A stretch of 64,000 bases of DNA from Stenocarpella maydis. Lineage: Eukaryota; Ascomycota; Sordariomycetes; Diaporthales; Diaporthaceae. Both the position numbers and the translations under genes were made by a program. Of the stretch, positions 23,017 through 34,404 are shown piece after piece. The stretch spans positions 144,692 through 208,691 of the forward strand of contig NQMI01000085.1 in assembly GCA_002270565.1 (NCBI GenBank), written 5' to 3'. The notes beneath the pieces were generated by a model. It worked only from the letters and a program-made list of their open reading frames with translations, did no database searches and was not told the origin of the DNA. Positions within the stretch are counted from its first letter, which is position 1. The number at the start of each line of letters is the position of its first letter.

Positions 23017-24554
23017 ATATAGGTGAATACGGCTGGTTCCCAGCAGTAGTTACTATAGTAGGTGAATAGCTAGTAGTAATAGTAATAAGGGGCTGACTAA
23101 GCCCCTGGCTTCTACTTATTTAAGCCTATAGCTAGCTATACCTATATACCTACCTACTCTAAGCAACCATTAAATATTAACCATTAATCATCAACTAATA
23201 CTTATATTGTGATATATAACTTAGCTAATAGCTATATTTATACGTTTGATATTATTTTTCCTAGATTTTTAATAATTTAAATAATTAAGAGTAATTCGTT
23301 ATTTTAAAATGTAAGATATATATTATTATTATAGACTTTTAATATATTAAAGATTTAAATAGGTTGAGAAATACAAAAATAATATAAAAATTAAAGACAT
23401 AATTAGTATTAAAAAGAGGTATTTTATATAAGCTTTAATACTTTCTAGCTTTATTATACGTATCCTAACTCCTTTAAATTTATAAAATTAAAAATAAGTA
23501 ATTAAGTATAATTAGTACTAACTAATGCTAATTTTTATTAGATATCTAGCCTTAAGTAGGTATTAGAGTAGCCTAAAGTTAATAAATTTACTGAAAACTA
23601 GCTACTTCCTAGTCCTGGCTACTTCCTGGTACCTTATGTTATATAGTTATATAATTAACTATATATTTTATAGTAAACTATTATAACTTTAACTTTTAGT
23701 ACCTTATGTTTTTCAATATTATAAAATATAAATATATCTTTTAAAATAGGTTTGAAAACAATAGTATAATACTCTTAATATAATTAATTTATTAACTATA
23801 TATCTTATAATTCTAAAAACTGTGCCCTCTCGCTAAGCTGAAGCTAGATCAGGCCTTAGTATAAACTGTGCATAAGGCTGTGATGGGTCCTGGATGATGT
23901 TGCAGGGTTGTGATATTCCGTGGATAGTCTGGGTTAGTAACCTTGGAAGCCTCTGGACAATTGCATTTCTAGAGTGGGCGCCGGCTTAGTGACGCCCACG
24001 ACCATTGTCTTCATCGCGGGTGCAAACTGTCCTCCCTGGTGAGAAACACGCAGTTTTCGACGGTGTCGGTTCTCCCCCACTGCCAAAGTCGGTATTGCAT
24101 GTCCTGTACTGAGAGAACTTCAACCAATGAGAAGACAGGCAATTCCGATCCCGAAGGAATTACATGCCAAGGTATAGACGTACATATCTAGGCATATTTC
24201 TCCGGACTCATGGGTAGCTGCCACCCTCCTGTTGCCAAGCCGTTTGGAAGACCAGAGATTGGTACGATGAAGTCATCCAAGACCTGGCTGCAATGCCCGA
24301 GCCAGAGGCCGCCTGATCTTCAGGACAACACGAGTGAGGGCCGCCTAAGAAGGAGGTGAGAGAGGAGGTGCGGCTGTCATCAATGGGTCATATTTCGGAA
24401 ACCACCGCGCAGAAAAGATTGGTCACAAAGTACACGTCACTTGTCAACGGACGGGATGACGGAGGCCAACACATGCCTGTCCGGACAAGGAGATATGGTG
24501 CCGGCAGCAATCCGTCGCACTTGGGTGGTTCAGCAGAAATTTCGGCATGGTACA
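23017..24554. other. AT-rich to GC-rich transition, no gene
   Basis: RIP-like AT-rich sequence continues to about 23.83 kb, then composition changes within a few tens of bases to about 50% GC. No frame or repeat unit is recognised in either part. It lies downstream of GPI19. Confidence 0.5.
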
Positions 24555-25481
24555 TCAATTGACATTGAAAATATAGTCGTCCTCGCCCCTGGAGCCGCCG
24601 TAGAGGATCTCGCACACACCCGCCAGCGGCACGTCCATGACGGCATCCGTCCCCTCGTTCCAGCACTCCCGCCAGTCGACCTCCCTATCCCTGGAGAATG
24701 GGTGGCCGTTCCAGCTCGTCTTCCTCTGGTGCGCCTTACCCCGCTGGCCCTCTCTCTCCCGCTCGCGCTCCAGGTTCTTCCTCCTCTCCTCGCTGGTGAC
24801 GATGCGGCCCCTCCCGTCGACGACGGCGATCTTGCCCGCGTCATCCACGATCGTCTCGAGATTCTTGAGCGGGAGGGTCAGGTACTCGGTGTTGTAGAGG
24901 GCTAGGGCGACAAAGATATACACGACCAGCATGACCAGGAACGAGGGGATGGCCAGGCTCCACCAGCGGTTCGGGTAATAATAGATGCCCAGGACGTGCA
25001 AGAAGGGCGATGGCAGGTAGGACCACAGCAGGTAGATGAGAAAGACGAGTGACGAGAAGAGGTACAGCACGAAGCCGTAGTACTCGTAGGTGGGCACCTT
25101 TGGCGAGGCGCGCGGCACCGGCTCGGCGCTGTTGAGGCCCTCGTCGTCGCTGGCGTCGGGCGTGGTCGGGCGCGACGGCCGCAGGAGAGAGGTCAGGGAC
25201 GGCGAGGGCGGCAGCGGGGTCGGGGGCCGGCCGTAGTAAGGCGGGCCGAAGGAGAGCATCTGTGACTGTGTCGGCTGCGGCTGAGGCTGAGGCTGCGGCG
25301 GCTGCTGCTGCTGATGACGCGTGGTGCCGAAGGGTTCCTCGTCATCGTCATCGTCGTCAAAGTCATCTTCGACGTCGCTGGGGAGATCATTCTCGTTACC
25401 ATCCTCCCCATCCGAGAGGAATCTGCCCTCTTTCTCCTCGTCCGAGCTCAGCGACATGGCCGGTGGGTCTCCAGGTTGCAC
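24555..25481 (-). CDS. GPI19: GPI-GlcNAc transferase subunit P (PIG-P)
   Basis: A single exon of 308 residues, read on the - strand. Residues about 1-130 are acidic and Gln/Pro-rich, with a QPQPQP tract, and are probably disordered. The PIG-P domain follows: a first membrane helix at about 137-160 (YYGFVLYLF...), a short lumenal loop, a second helix at about 175-198 (WWSLAIPSFL...), and the conserved PLAGVCEILYG near the C-terminus. PIG-P is a small subunit of the ER complex that adds GlcNAc to phosphatidylinositol, the first step of GPI anchor synthesis. The first ATG (25481) gives MQPGDPPAMSLSS; the ATG at residue 9 is an equally good start. The long N-terminal extension is unusual next to the roughly 130-200 residue family members. 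Confidence 0.88.
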   Translation of the reverse strand: MQPGDPPAMSLSSDEEKEGRFLSDGEDGNENDLPSDVEDDFDDDDDDEEPFGTTRHQQQQPPQPQPQPQPTQSQMLSFGPPYYGRPPTPLPPSPSLTSLLRPSRPTTPDASDDEGLNSAEPVPRASPKVPTYEYYGFVLYLFSSLVFLIYLLWSYLPSPFLHVLGIYYYPNRWWSLAIPSFLVMLVVYIFVALALYNTEYLTLPLKNLETIVDDAGKIAVVDGRGRIVTSEERRKNLEREREREGQRGKAHQRKTSWNGHPFSRDREVDWRECWNEGTDAVMDVPLAGVCEILYGGSRGEDDYIFNVN

Positions 25482-27299
25482 CGCTCTTGAGATGAGACCA
25501 ATTCATGTTGTCGTAGTCACAGTGAGCCGTAGATGTGCGACGCGACCAGTGTACCGAGGCCGACGGCCCTAACCCTTGTATCTATGTCGATACCTCCCCC
25601 CCCATCACCAACTCATCCCACTATCGAAGACGTGCAACGATTTGCGTGATATGCTTGATTTTCCCCGTGCCAAACTCCTCCCGCATTAGCAATCAGCTAG
25701 TTGAAGATTCGCGGTACAAGCCCACCACCATGTCCACGCTTTGGTGTTGGCACACCAGCACGCCCATCGCTCTCTTCTTGCTTCTTGGCTGTCGATGCTC
25801 CAAGACCGATGTCATCTTGAGGTAATGCTTAGGTTATTGGCGGACGAGTGTGGGTTGAAGAGAAGTTGTAGTTGGCAGACGAAAGGGGAGAAAGGGAGCG
25901 CAAGGGCCTGGCAACCTCGATAAACACAAGTAGCCGATTTCGACAATATGCCATCAGCCTGTTCACAGTGCAGGTAGTTGCGCCTTGCCCGTTTGCAACT
26001 CAGTCTGGCAACAGTAATTCAGAAACAACAATCCTCATGGATCCAGTTGCCCGTCGATTGCCTGCATGTTGTTGTGTGCGTACTCGATCTTCCAGTGGCT
26101 GTCATAATGGCCAATCACTAAAGTGATTGACTCTCATAAGAGCGACGCGTTTCACCGGATATTGCATATCTCGCTGTGCGTTTCCAACACTCACCCTAAA
26201 GCGACCAGAAGGGCATGGCAATGATAGAGTCGAGAAATAGCGAAAATCAACATGATCCTATCACTGTTGTTATCTAAGCACCGTATTTGAATGGTCTGGG
26301 CTTATCCGGGTGGAAGGTATTGGGAGATGCTTGTTATCTTGGATCTACTCGAGAGAGTCCACCTAAGCATCCCCAGCAAGTTCTTGTCAATGCTCATATA
26401 CGTGAATATACACAGCGCGACGTCGTCTCGCGGATCCGTCAAAGATGCTGGGTGCGCAGACGATGACGCGATATGTTCTGTAGTAAAATGATTGCTTAGA
26501 ATGACTATGTCTGTGCGTTATATTCCGCCCTTGGTGGTTATGAATCTCTTCAGCGAGGACGTGCCTGTGGATCATTGCAGAAGGGTTGCGGCGTATTTCC
26601 GACACGTTTCTGCGTCCCATCAGCACCAGAAATTAAACGGAAGAACAATGAGGAAGCCACCCCCGTGCGCATAGAGTCCGGGCTCGGCGGCAGACAATTC
26701 CAACTTCCGCCCTGCCTGGCTAGGCACCACTGGCATGAGGCATCTTTTGTAAGTTGCCATACCTACTTATGCTCCTTCGTCGGAGGTCCTCCGGTCAGGA
26801 ACCCGAGGTGATGCCCAATGGCAAGAGGAGTAACTGCCAAGCCAGCTTCGTGTGGCACACGAAGCCCTCGGGTCTCAGAGGGTGGCACGACACACAATGG
26901 CAATTTTATTTTACCAGGTCTACTAGAATATTCGAATCCAGCGTCCAGCCTCGGTCTCTTATCAGCCCCATTACAGAGGGATGATGTATTCATGAGGTCA
27001 CGAGCACTGAAGCTGTGAGGATATCGGCCGGGTTTAACACTGGGGGCCTTGTCGCCGCAAGGACAAGATCCCTCTTTGGCGACGGTACACCTGCATAATA
27101 ATGTATGGCTCCATGGCGTCACACCTAGGGTGCCTGATAGTGATATGCTCCGCACTTTGATACCCTTGAAAGTTATCTCCTAGGTAGTAGACACCCATTG
27201 TTCAGATGTTCTTAGACCTTGGCAGGAGAGTAGCCCACCTCCACCTGTCACCGGCCACTCTGCGAGCAATCGTTACTACGCAGTCAATCAGTCATAGCC
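25482..27299. other. intergenic between divergent GPI19 and Zn2Cys6 gene
   Basis: About 1.8 kb without a frame that looks like protein. It should hold both promoters. Confidence 0.5.
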
Positions 27300-30116
27300 A
27301 TGCACGCGCCACAAAGACCGATCCTTCCGAGGCCACCACATGCGGCCGATCCGCGCGAGGCTGAGGGTCCTGGGAGCCGCTCACCAGTGGCCCAACAACA
27401 GCACCTCCTACCACGGCCCAGGAAGAACATCAGGGCGGCATGTGAGACGTGCCGCAAGTCCAAGGTCAGGTATGCAAGCCCCGGAGAAGACAGCAGGGCC
27501 AGTGAGCAACATACAACCAGGCTGGTCTGCCCACTGCTGACCCGGGGTCGTTTGGTGTGTGCACACAGGTGTTCGGGCGAGCGGCCGACCTGCTCGCGCT
27601 GCCAGGCACGAGGCCACGAGTGCGTCTACCTCGCCGACCACGCCGAGACGCAAGTCCAGGCCCTGAAGCGCAAGCACGAGGAGTCGCAGCAGGAGAACGT
27701 CGTCTACAGGGATCTGTACCGGCTCCTCGTCACGGTGGGCGAGGCAGAGTCTCTGGACATGCTGCGCCGCCTGCGCGCCGGCGCCGGCGCCGAGGCGGTC
27801 GTCCGCCGCGTCCAGGAGGGCGACCTGCTGCTACAGCTGGCCCTGAGGCCAGAGTCACGGCTCCGGTACCAGTTTCCCTATCTCCCCTTCATGCCAGCCG
27901 CCCTGCAGACCCCTGACAACCCGTACCTCGAGTCCTCCTTGGACGACGGCGCCACGCAGGGCTCCGCCCTGGCGCCGGACGCCCAGCAGCAGCATGAGGC
28001 GTCGATTGCCGCAGAGAATGTCCGCGCCGGGGCCAACAGCCCCATGTACACGAGGCCGTACCACACTGCGGAGCTCGTGGACGGGCGGCTGGCCACCGTC
28101 AAGGCCTCGGACTGGACCTCGGTGACCACCGACGACGGCCTGTTCAGAGGGCTGCTGCGGGCCTACCTCACCCACGAGTACTGCATTGCCCCAGCGTTCC
28201 AGAAGGACTACTTCTTGTACGATCTGGCCCGTGGCAAGGGTCACCTGTGCTCATCACTACTCGTGAATTCTGTCATGGCGATAGGAAGCGTATGCATTTC
28301 AAACACAATACGTGAACCTTTTTTCTGGCGTGGGGGTTATTCTTGACTGATTCGAAGCAAACAACTAGCACTGCCACCGCAGCAACGCCTTCCGGTCACA
28401 GCTTTGGAACCCCCAGAATATCGGCTATAGATTCCTGGTAGAGGCCAGGCGGCTCTGGGAGCTTGAGGACCTCGAGGACGCGAAGCTCACCACTTTCCAG
28501 GCCACGACGCTACTGAGTCTGGCGTACAACAGCCACGGTATGGGTGAGTGCAGAAGCCATGGGCGGCGCAGTGTGGGACCCCTCCACACATACACACGCC
28601 CTCTATTGGTCTCTTATCTCGCAAGTCATGTGCGTCTGAGGGGACGCTCAACGCAGATACTCGGCACGTTCGCCTGCTGAAGCCCGACCTCTCCTAGACA
28701 AGATCGGCGACATCTTCCTCCGGCATGCCGTGTCGATGGCCAAGAAGATGAACCTATTCAGACCCGCCCGAAACCCCAAGAGCAACAGGATAAAACGCGC
28801 GCGAGAGTTCACGGCGTGGGCCTTTTTCAACTTCCAAACGTGAGTCAGCCCGGGGGCACGGAAAGAAACCGGGAACCCTTTATAAAATCAACCAAACCAT
28901 TCCGCACAAGAAAAAAGAAGCAGAAGAAAAAATACAATGCCCGGAATCGTATTCGCTGACGGGGGAGTGGGGGCTCGCTACAAGGTCAGCAGGGTATTAC
29001 TTCATGCGGCGCGCGTGGCTGGGCGAGGCTCCCGAGGTGCCGCTGCCAGACCCGGACGCGGACCCGGACTGGTACGGCGAGTTCGCCCTCGCGTACCCGC
29101 CCAGCACGTCGGCCACGCCCATGTTCTGGGCGCAGACGTTCTGGGCCATGTGCGGCCTGCGCGTAATCATGAACGAGGTCGCGCTCGAGGCCTTCCACGA
29201 CCACCACCCGCAGGCGGTTGGGGGCATGCCGCGGCGCAAGGCGCTCGAGATAGTGGCACGGCTCCAGGAGTGGTTCGCCGCCCTGCCGACTCCCCTGAGG
29301 CCCAAGATGGCCGTGTTTCCGAGCCAGCTGAGACTCCAGTACGCCGAAATCCCGTCCCCCCGCTCACCACATCCCACAACTGTCGGGCACGACAAGTCTA
29401 ACAGCCCACCCAGCCTCGAGTACTTTGCCTTGCACATCACGCTAGTCACGACGGTAATCGAGGAGCAGGCCGAAGTCCACGCGACGACGGAGCTAGAGCG
29501 TGCCACAGGCGGCGGGCTCGAGCATGGCGACGGCGACGCGCCGCTCATTACGCAGATGGGGCCCCCGGCGATGCGCAACCTCGAGACGGTGGCGCGGCTC
29601 TACTACATGCGGCACGGGTTCGAGTCGTGCGACAGCGCGCTGGCGTACTTCTTGTCCCTGCTGGCAAGCATCTCGCTGCGGGCGCTCGAGGGCGGCGGGG
29701 ACGGGGGGCGGCTGGCGGCGGGGCGCGGGTGGCCCGAGGTGCTGCGGTCGACGCTGATCCTCGCCATGAAGGGGCTGCATGACCAGGGCCGGCACCTGCA
29801 CGTGTGCAAGGTGCTGTTCCGGCTGCTGCGGGACCGCATGAGGCCGGCCGACGCAGATATACTGGGGCGGGTCGTCATCTCGTCTGGGGAGGGGCGTGGT
29901 GGAGGCGGCAATGGGGGTGGAGGGGAGGGGGAGGGGAGCGAGGCCGATCTGGCGCTGCACACGAGGTCGAGGTTTCCCTTGCCGGTTGTCAAGATGGGAG
30001 AGGACCTCAACGCTTCGGTACTGGAGAAGCTGGTCGAGAAATACCAGGCCGTCAGCCTCGACAGTAGCTCGAGCAGCGGGTCTAGCGACAGCCTGGAGGA
30101 GATCACATCGTTGTGA
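27300..30116 (+). CDS. Zn2Cys6 fungal transcription factor
   Basis: Five exons: 27300-27469, 27569-28289, 28369-28543, 28698-28839 and 28985-30116, giving 779 residues. The binuclear zinc cluster is Cys48, 51, 58, 65, 68 and 75 (C-x2-C-x6-C-x6-C-x2-C-x6-C), followed by a basic linker and a coiled-coil-like stretch (about 85-110). Its codons are split by the first intron, a common position in this family. The middle (about 240-480) matches the fungal-specific transcription factor domain, for example the [10 protein letters not shown] and [13 protein letters not shown] stretches and the AWAFFNFQ motif. The C-terminus is Gly- and Ser-rich. Such proteins are nuclear regulators binding CGG-containing sites; the target pathway cannot be told. 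The acceptor of the last intron (28984) was chosen because it keeps the frame into GYYFMRR. Confidence 0.85.
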
Positions 30117-30328
30117 TGGAGGTCTTCCCCAACGAAGTGGCCCTGAAGACGTCTAGACTAGATGGTATTTCAAGGTCTCCAAGCCGGATAGGCAATTTCT
30201 TTCAGGATTCGTGTTATTCTCAGGGTTATCCCCAAAACTGGAACGGGAAGAGAAGGAAGGGAGAAGGTACACAGAAACGAGACGATTTCTTCAACCACCG
30301 GATATGTGATTCAAATACCCCACCCCCA

Positions 30329-31450
30329 TCACATCTCACCACACTGCGCGATGAGCACGTCGAGGTCCGGCACGTCCCTGCCGCGGCGGCCCGTCTTGGT
30401 GGCCTCCATCTTGCGGACGACGTCCATGCCGTCGACGACCTTGCCAAAGACGACGTGCTTGCCGTCGAGGAAGGGCGTGGGCACCGTCGTGATGAAGAAC
30501 TGCGAGCCGTTGGTGTTGGGCCCGGCGTTGGCCATGCTCAGCAGGCCCTCATGCTCATGCTTGAGGGTGAAGTTCTCATCGGCAAAGCTCTTTGTGCCGT
30601 AGATGCAGGTTGAGCCCGTGCCGTCGCCGTGGAGGAAGTCGCCGCCCTGGCACATGAACTTGGGGATCTGAAGCGTAATGTTAATTGACATCTGTAATTC
30701 TGCGTCGGCCGTGGGGCGACCACCTTAGTGGTGCGGCTCGCAACACAGCTCACGCGCTCATTTCCACAGCAGCAAGACTACCGTCTCTATGCCGCGTCGG
30801 CAAGGGGAGAAGACTTACGATGCGGTGAAACCTCGAGCCCTTGTAGCCCTGAGGCATGTTGTTTACCTTGTACTCGCCCGTGCAGAGCTGGCGGAAGTTC
30901 TCTGCGGTGCGCGGCACGACATCCTTGAACAGCTCGAACGTGATCCTGCCGAGTGGCTCTCCTGTACGAAGGTACACATCATCAGTACCATGAGCACACT
31001 CGACACCTTACGGCCTTATGACATGTGTCCCTTCTCCCCAAGAACGCTGGATCAAAACTGGCCTGGCCAGTCTATGTGCCAACCGTGAGAGCCTCTAAAA
31101 GCCGGCCCCGGCCAAGCAAGACCCGGGTGTCACGGGGGCCCCGGGAGCAAGCACACAGCCCGGCCGCCACTCCGGGCGCGCCCACGGCATGGCGTTCCCG
31201 TGTGTGTAAAATTGGGGGGGGGGCCAGGTACTAACCGCCTAGTGTGATGTCAAAGAAGACCCTGCCCTCGCGTTAGCATCCAGTTGGGCGGGTGGGGAGG
31301 GTTTGGTGAAGTCAAAGCCGAAGCCTCGGGCAAGGGTGTAAGATGGGCAAGTGGGAATCTCTGGCCTGGAGAATGGCGTGATACCGTGGTAGCGTGTTGT
31401 TGTTGGACTCACAGCGGGTTGCCATTCTCGGGCAGCTGCGTGGGAGCCAT
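30329..31450 (-). CDS. cyclophilin H-type peptidyl-prolyl cis-trans isomerase
   Basis: Four exons on the - strand: 31450-31413, 31261-31236, 30961-30819 and 30667-30329, giving 181 residues. The full cyclophilin fold is present: [22 protein letters not shown], the GYKGSRFHR catalytic arginine (Arg68), the QGGDF glutamine (Gln76), [10 protein letters not shown] and [13 protein letters not shown]. The QCGEM C-terminus and the overall length fit the cyclophilin H branch, which binds the U4/U6 snRNP and acts in splicing. Residue 135 is Phe (TPFLDGKH) where cyclophilin A has the Trp that contacts cyclosporin A. Exon 2 is only 26 bases; its borders were chosen because they restore [17 protein letters not shown] across both junctions. 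Its 5' end faces the RING gene 5.7 kb away; its 3' end converges with the Zn2Cys6 gene at 213 bases. Confidence 0.9.
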
Positions 31451-32670
31451 GACAGTCCGTCCGGTCTGGCTGGCTCACTTGACAAGCTGAGGGTGCTTGT
31501 GCCCCAAATCTGCCGTCTCAAGATTGGTGGGTTCCTCAATCAGTCGGATGTTTTCTCGCTACGGTATCTTTGCGGATAGCGTCACCGACAAATCGGATGG
31601 GGGCCTCTTATGCGGCGGCGCGATGATGAAAGACTCGGCTGGCTGCTTGTTTTTTTCTTTCTTTGTTTGTCTTGTTTGGCATTCTCGGCGGACCCACCAG
31701 GAACTGTCAGTCATTAGTGTAGGGTCCGCCCCGGGCCAAGTGGGAATCGAGAAAGCTGGGGGCGGGGCCGGCACTTCGTTCAATACACCCCCCACTCCAC
31801 AAGAGACACAACGGTCTATGGTCTATCTTCTATCTACACCAAAAGAGGACACCCGTTTGCCGAGCTGAGCACCAAATAGGAAAGAAACGCCCAGGGGCTA
31901 GGTAGGCCCTATCGCGAACAAGCCTGTTCAGGTGGTCTGCGAGCTGGAACAAAGACGCTCAGCTCTCAACCCTAGGCGCTAGAACAGGGCAAGCAGCAAC
32001 GGATCATGCATCCTCCGGCCGGGACAGAGCCGTCGGCAAAGTATTTCAGGACTAGAGCTTACGGCGTCGCACAAGTGAGGCCGGCCCAGGCGCACCGACA
32101 CGATACGAACAGCAAGAACAGTGCATCCGCGCCCTCGCATCCTCTCTCTTTTCTCGAGGCTGCCGAGGGAGGAAGCCTCCTGCCGACACTCTACAGCCAG
32201 CCGGGGGAGGCCATAATCTGAGACACAACCGATAGTCGGGCAGGGGGCCCTGCCCGGAAGACAGACGGCGCGCACACGAACAGCTGGGGCAGAAACACCA
32301 TGTGTGCGTTACGTGTTTGGCACCACATATCAACGAGACAGTACAGAAAATAAAAAAGCTTGTTTTTGAGTTTAGGCTAGACAACAACACGCAACCCAGG
32401 TGGAACCCACAATGGGTCACACGGCATCTCGAGATCTCGTGGCGGAACCCGCCTCGGGCGTGTGCCGTGATGAATCGATTCCCACGAGGTTGCTGCGGGT
32501 GCAATGGGGGCGGGTTGCATCAGGAGCGGGACAGGAGCTCATTTGGTTGGTAGACAAGATAGATGGTCCGTAGTGTAGATAGCCTCTCTGGTCATGCTTC
32601 CCCATTGTCAGTGTGTTCACACGTTTTCCCCCGCTGCGTCAAAGACGATCCGGATGCTCGGCTCGCGCCT

Positions 32671-32691
32671 ACACACACACACACACACACC
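32671..32691. repeat. (AC)n microsatellite
   Basis: Ten uninterrupted AC dinucleotides. Confidence 0.95.
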
Positions 32692-34271
32692 CTAGGACTG
32701 GAGAAGGGGGAAGGACTACGTGGACAGGGAGGCGGAGGCGCAGACGCGGGGTCGGCGTGAATAAAGGAAGACCTGGTGCAGCAGCAATGGTTTTGTGTCA
32801 GGCTCGCGCGCGCCCCCTTCGGCTCTGGCGGATGCCCCGTGGCTAACGGCCCCCCGGGCCTGGGCACGGGGGTGCTCGCCTCGTTCGCCCCGGGCCTCGC
32901 GCCCGCCCGATGGAGGCGGAAGACCCAGGAGCACATGGACAAGCGTATAGGCGTATGGAGTTGCTGGTGGCAGTGTGTGTTGGTGATGGGGTGACGCGTG
33001 GCATGACAATTCACGCCGGGTATTGTTCAAAGAGCCCAGGCTTACGCCAAGCGCCGCCCCATCCCGCAGACTATAGGGCTGTGTCTCGTCGACGAGCCGT
33101 CCTGACGGATCACACCCAGAGGCCCAGAACGCCCAGCTCTCCGGGCACCATGCACTGCCAGCCCGCCACGCTGGGCGACAGCCTTGTCGCCGCTATCGAC
33201 GCCGTGAGCCTGCCTGCTTACGGCTGCTTCTTTGTCTTGTCCAGGCGGGCTTACTGGCTGCTGGCGTTGCTGGCGTGCCTAGTGTTGGTCTCTGATTCCA
33301 AATGCGATTTGGCCCCCCTTGGTGGCACCCTTTGTGCAGCACGAGTTTGAACGCCATGGTCTGTGTTAGGGTGACACGGCGCTGGGTCGTACACGGCTGG
33401 CACGGGTATCTTGAGAGATGCGCCCACTGGTGCCCGTGTGCTGGTGTTGATGAAATCTCCTAGATCCAGGGCCGTCATGGAATCTTGATTAGTGTATCTA
33501 CCCGCCATGACTCGGATACTCCTTCCCCCGGCGGCTAGTGATCTTTGGGAATACACGTGCATTAATCCCGGTGCGACATGTAGTATACGCCAGTACGCGC
33601 CATCATTACCGTGATGGGCAGTCCGACGCGGGGCGGTGGGGGTTGGTGTCTGCAGCGCAACTCTGGGAAAGCAAGCAGCGAGACAACTCGATGAACGTCA
33701 AAGAGTGCAGGATCGAAGGATCGACAATGCGCAATGCAGGCCAGAGCTTGTGACGGGGCCAACCAACAAAGCCGCGCAGCTGCTGATGTTGGTTGGCCGT
33801 CGACGTGGGATTCAGAGTCTTGTTCAAGATGAGAGATAGATTGCAACACTGGCCATGAGTTTCCCAATCAACACAGGGTACTCACGCAGCGGACCCATGG
33901 ATCTGGCCGTGTTCTGTTGGTCTGTCTATGCCGCCATCGCGCGCGCGCACAGTCCCGTAGGCATTTGGGGGTTACATTTTGCTGGTTGGATTACGACTTC
34001 GCATGAGATGCGATGCGCTATGGTGGTGCCAAATATAGTGTATCGGTACGGCTGATGGCCGTCGGTGGTCTCCTGCGTTGGTAAGCGGCCGCACAGGGAC
34101 CATGCGCCGCGTCAGCCGGATTAACACCGCCGGTGCTTTTTTATTATTGTTATCATTATGGCCGATAGTTGCACGGCAGCTCGTGACACTCAGGCACTCG
34201 GGTGATGCACTGTTGCGACGTGCCAGGCGGGCGCACGAGAAGCGGTCTGCACTACTAGGTTGCCGGCACGT

Positions 34272-34404
34272 GGGGTTTTTGGTTTTTGGTTTTTGGTTTT
34301 TGGTTTTTGGTTTTTGGTTTTTGGTTTTTGGTTTTTGGTTTTTGGTTTTGGGTTTTGGGTTTTGGGTTTTGGGTTTTGGGTTTTTGGTTTTGGGTTTTGG
34401 GTTT
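34272..34404 (+). repeat. GGTTTTT / GGGTTTT tandem array
   Basis: About ten units of the heptamer GGTTTTT run from 34272, then change to GGGTTTT units with one GGTTTTT interspersed. The + strand carries all the G. The GGGTTTT part has at least four closely spaced GGG runs, which is enough for a G-quadruplex on paper. No coding role. Confidence 0.9.

Noticed and set aside
26900..26960. TTCGAATCC resembling a tRNA B box near 26932
   Set aside because: No A box at the right distance and no cloverleaf pairing could be drawn.
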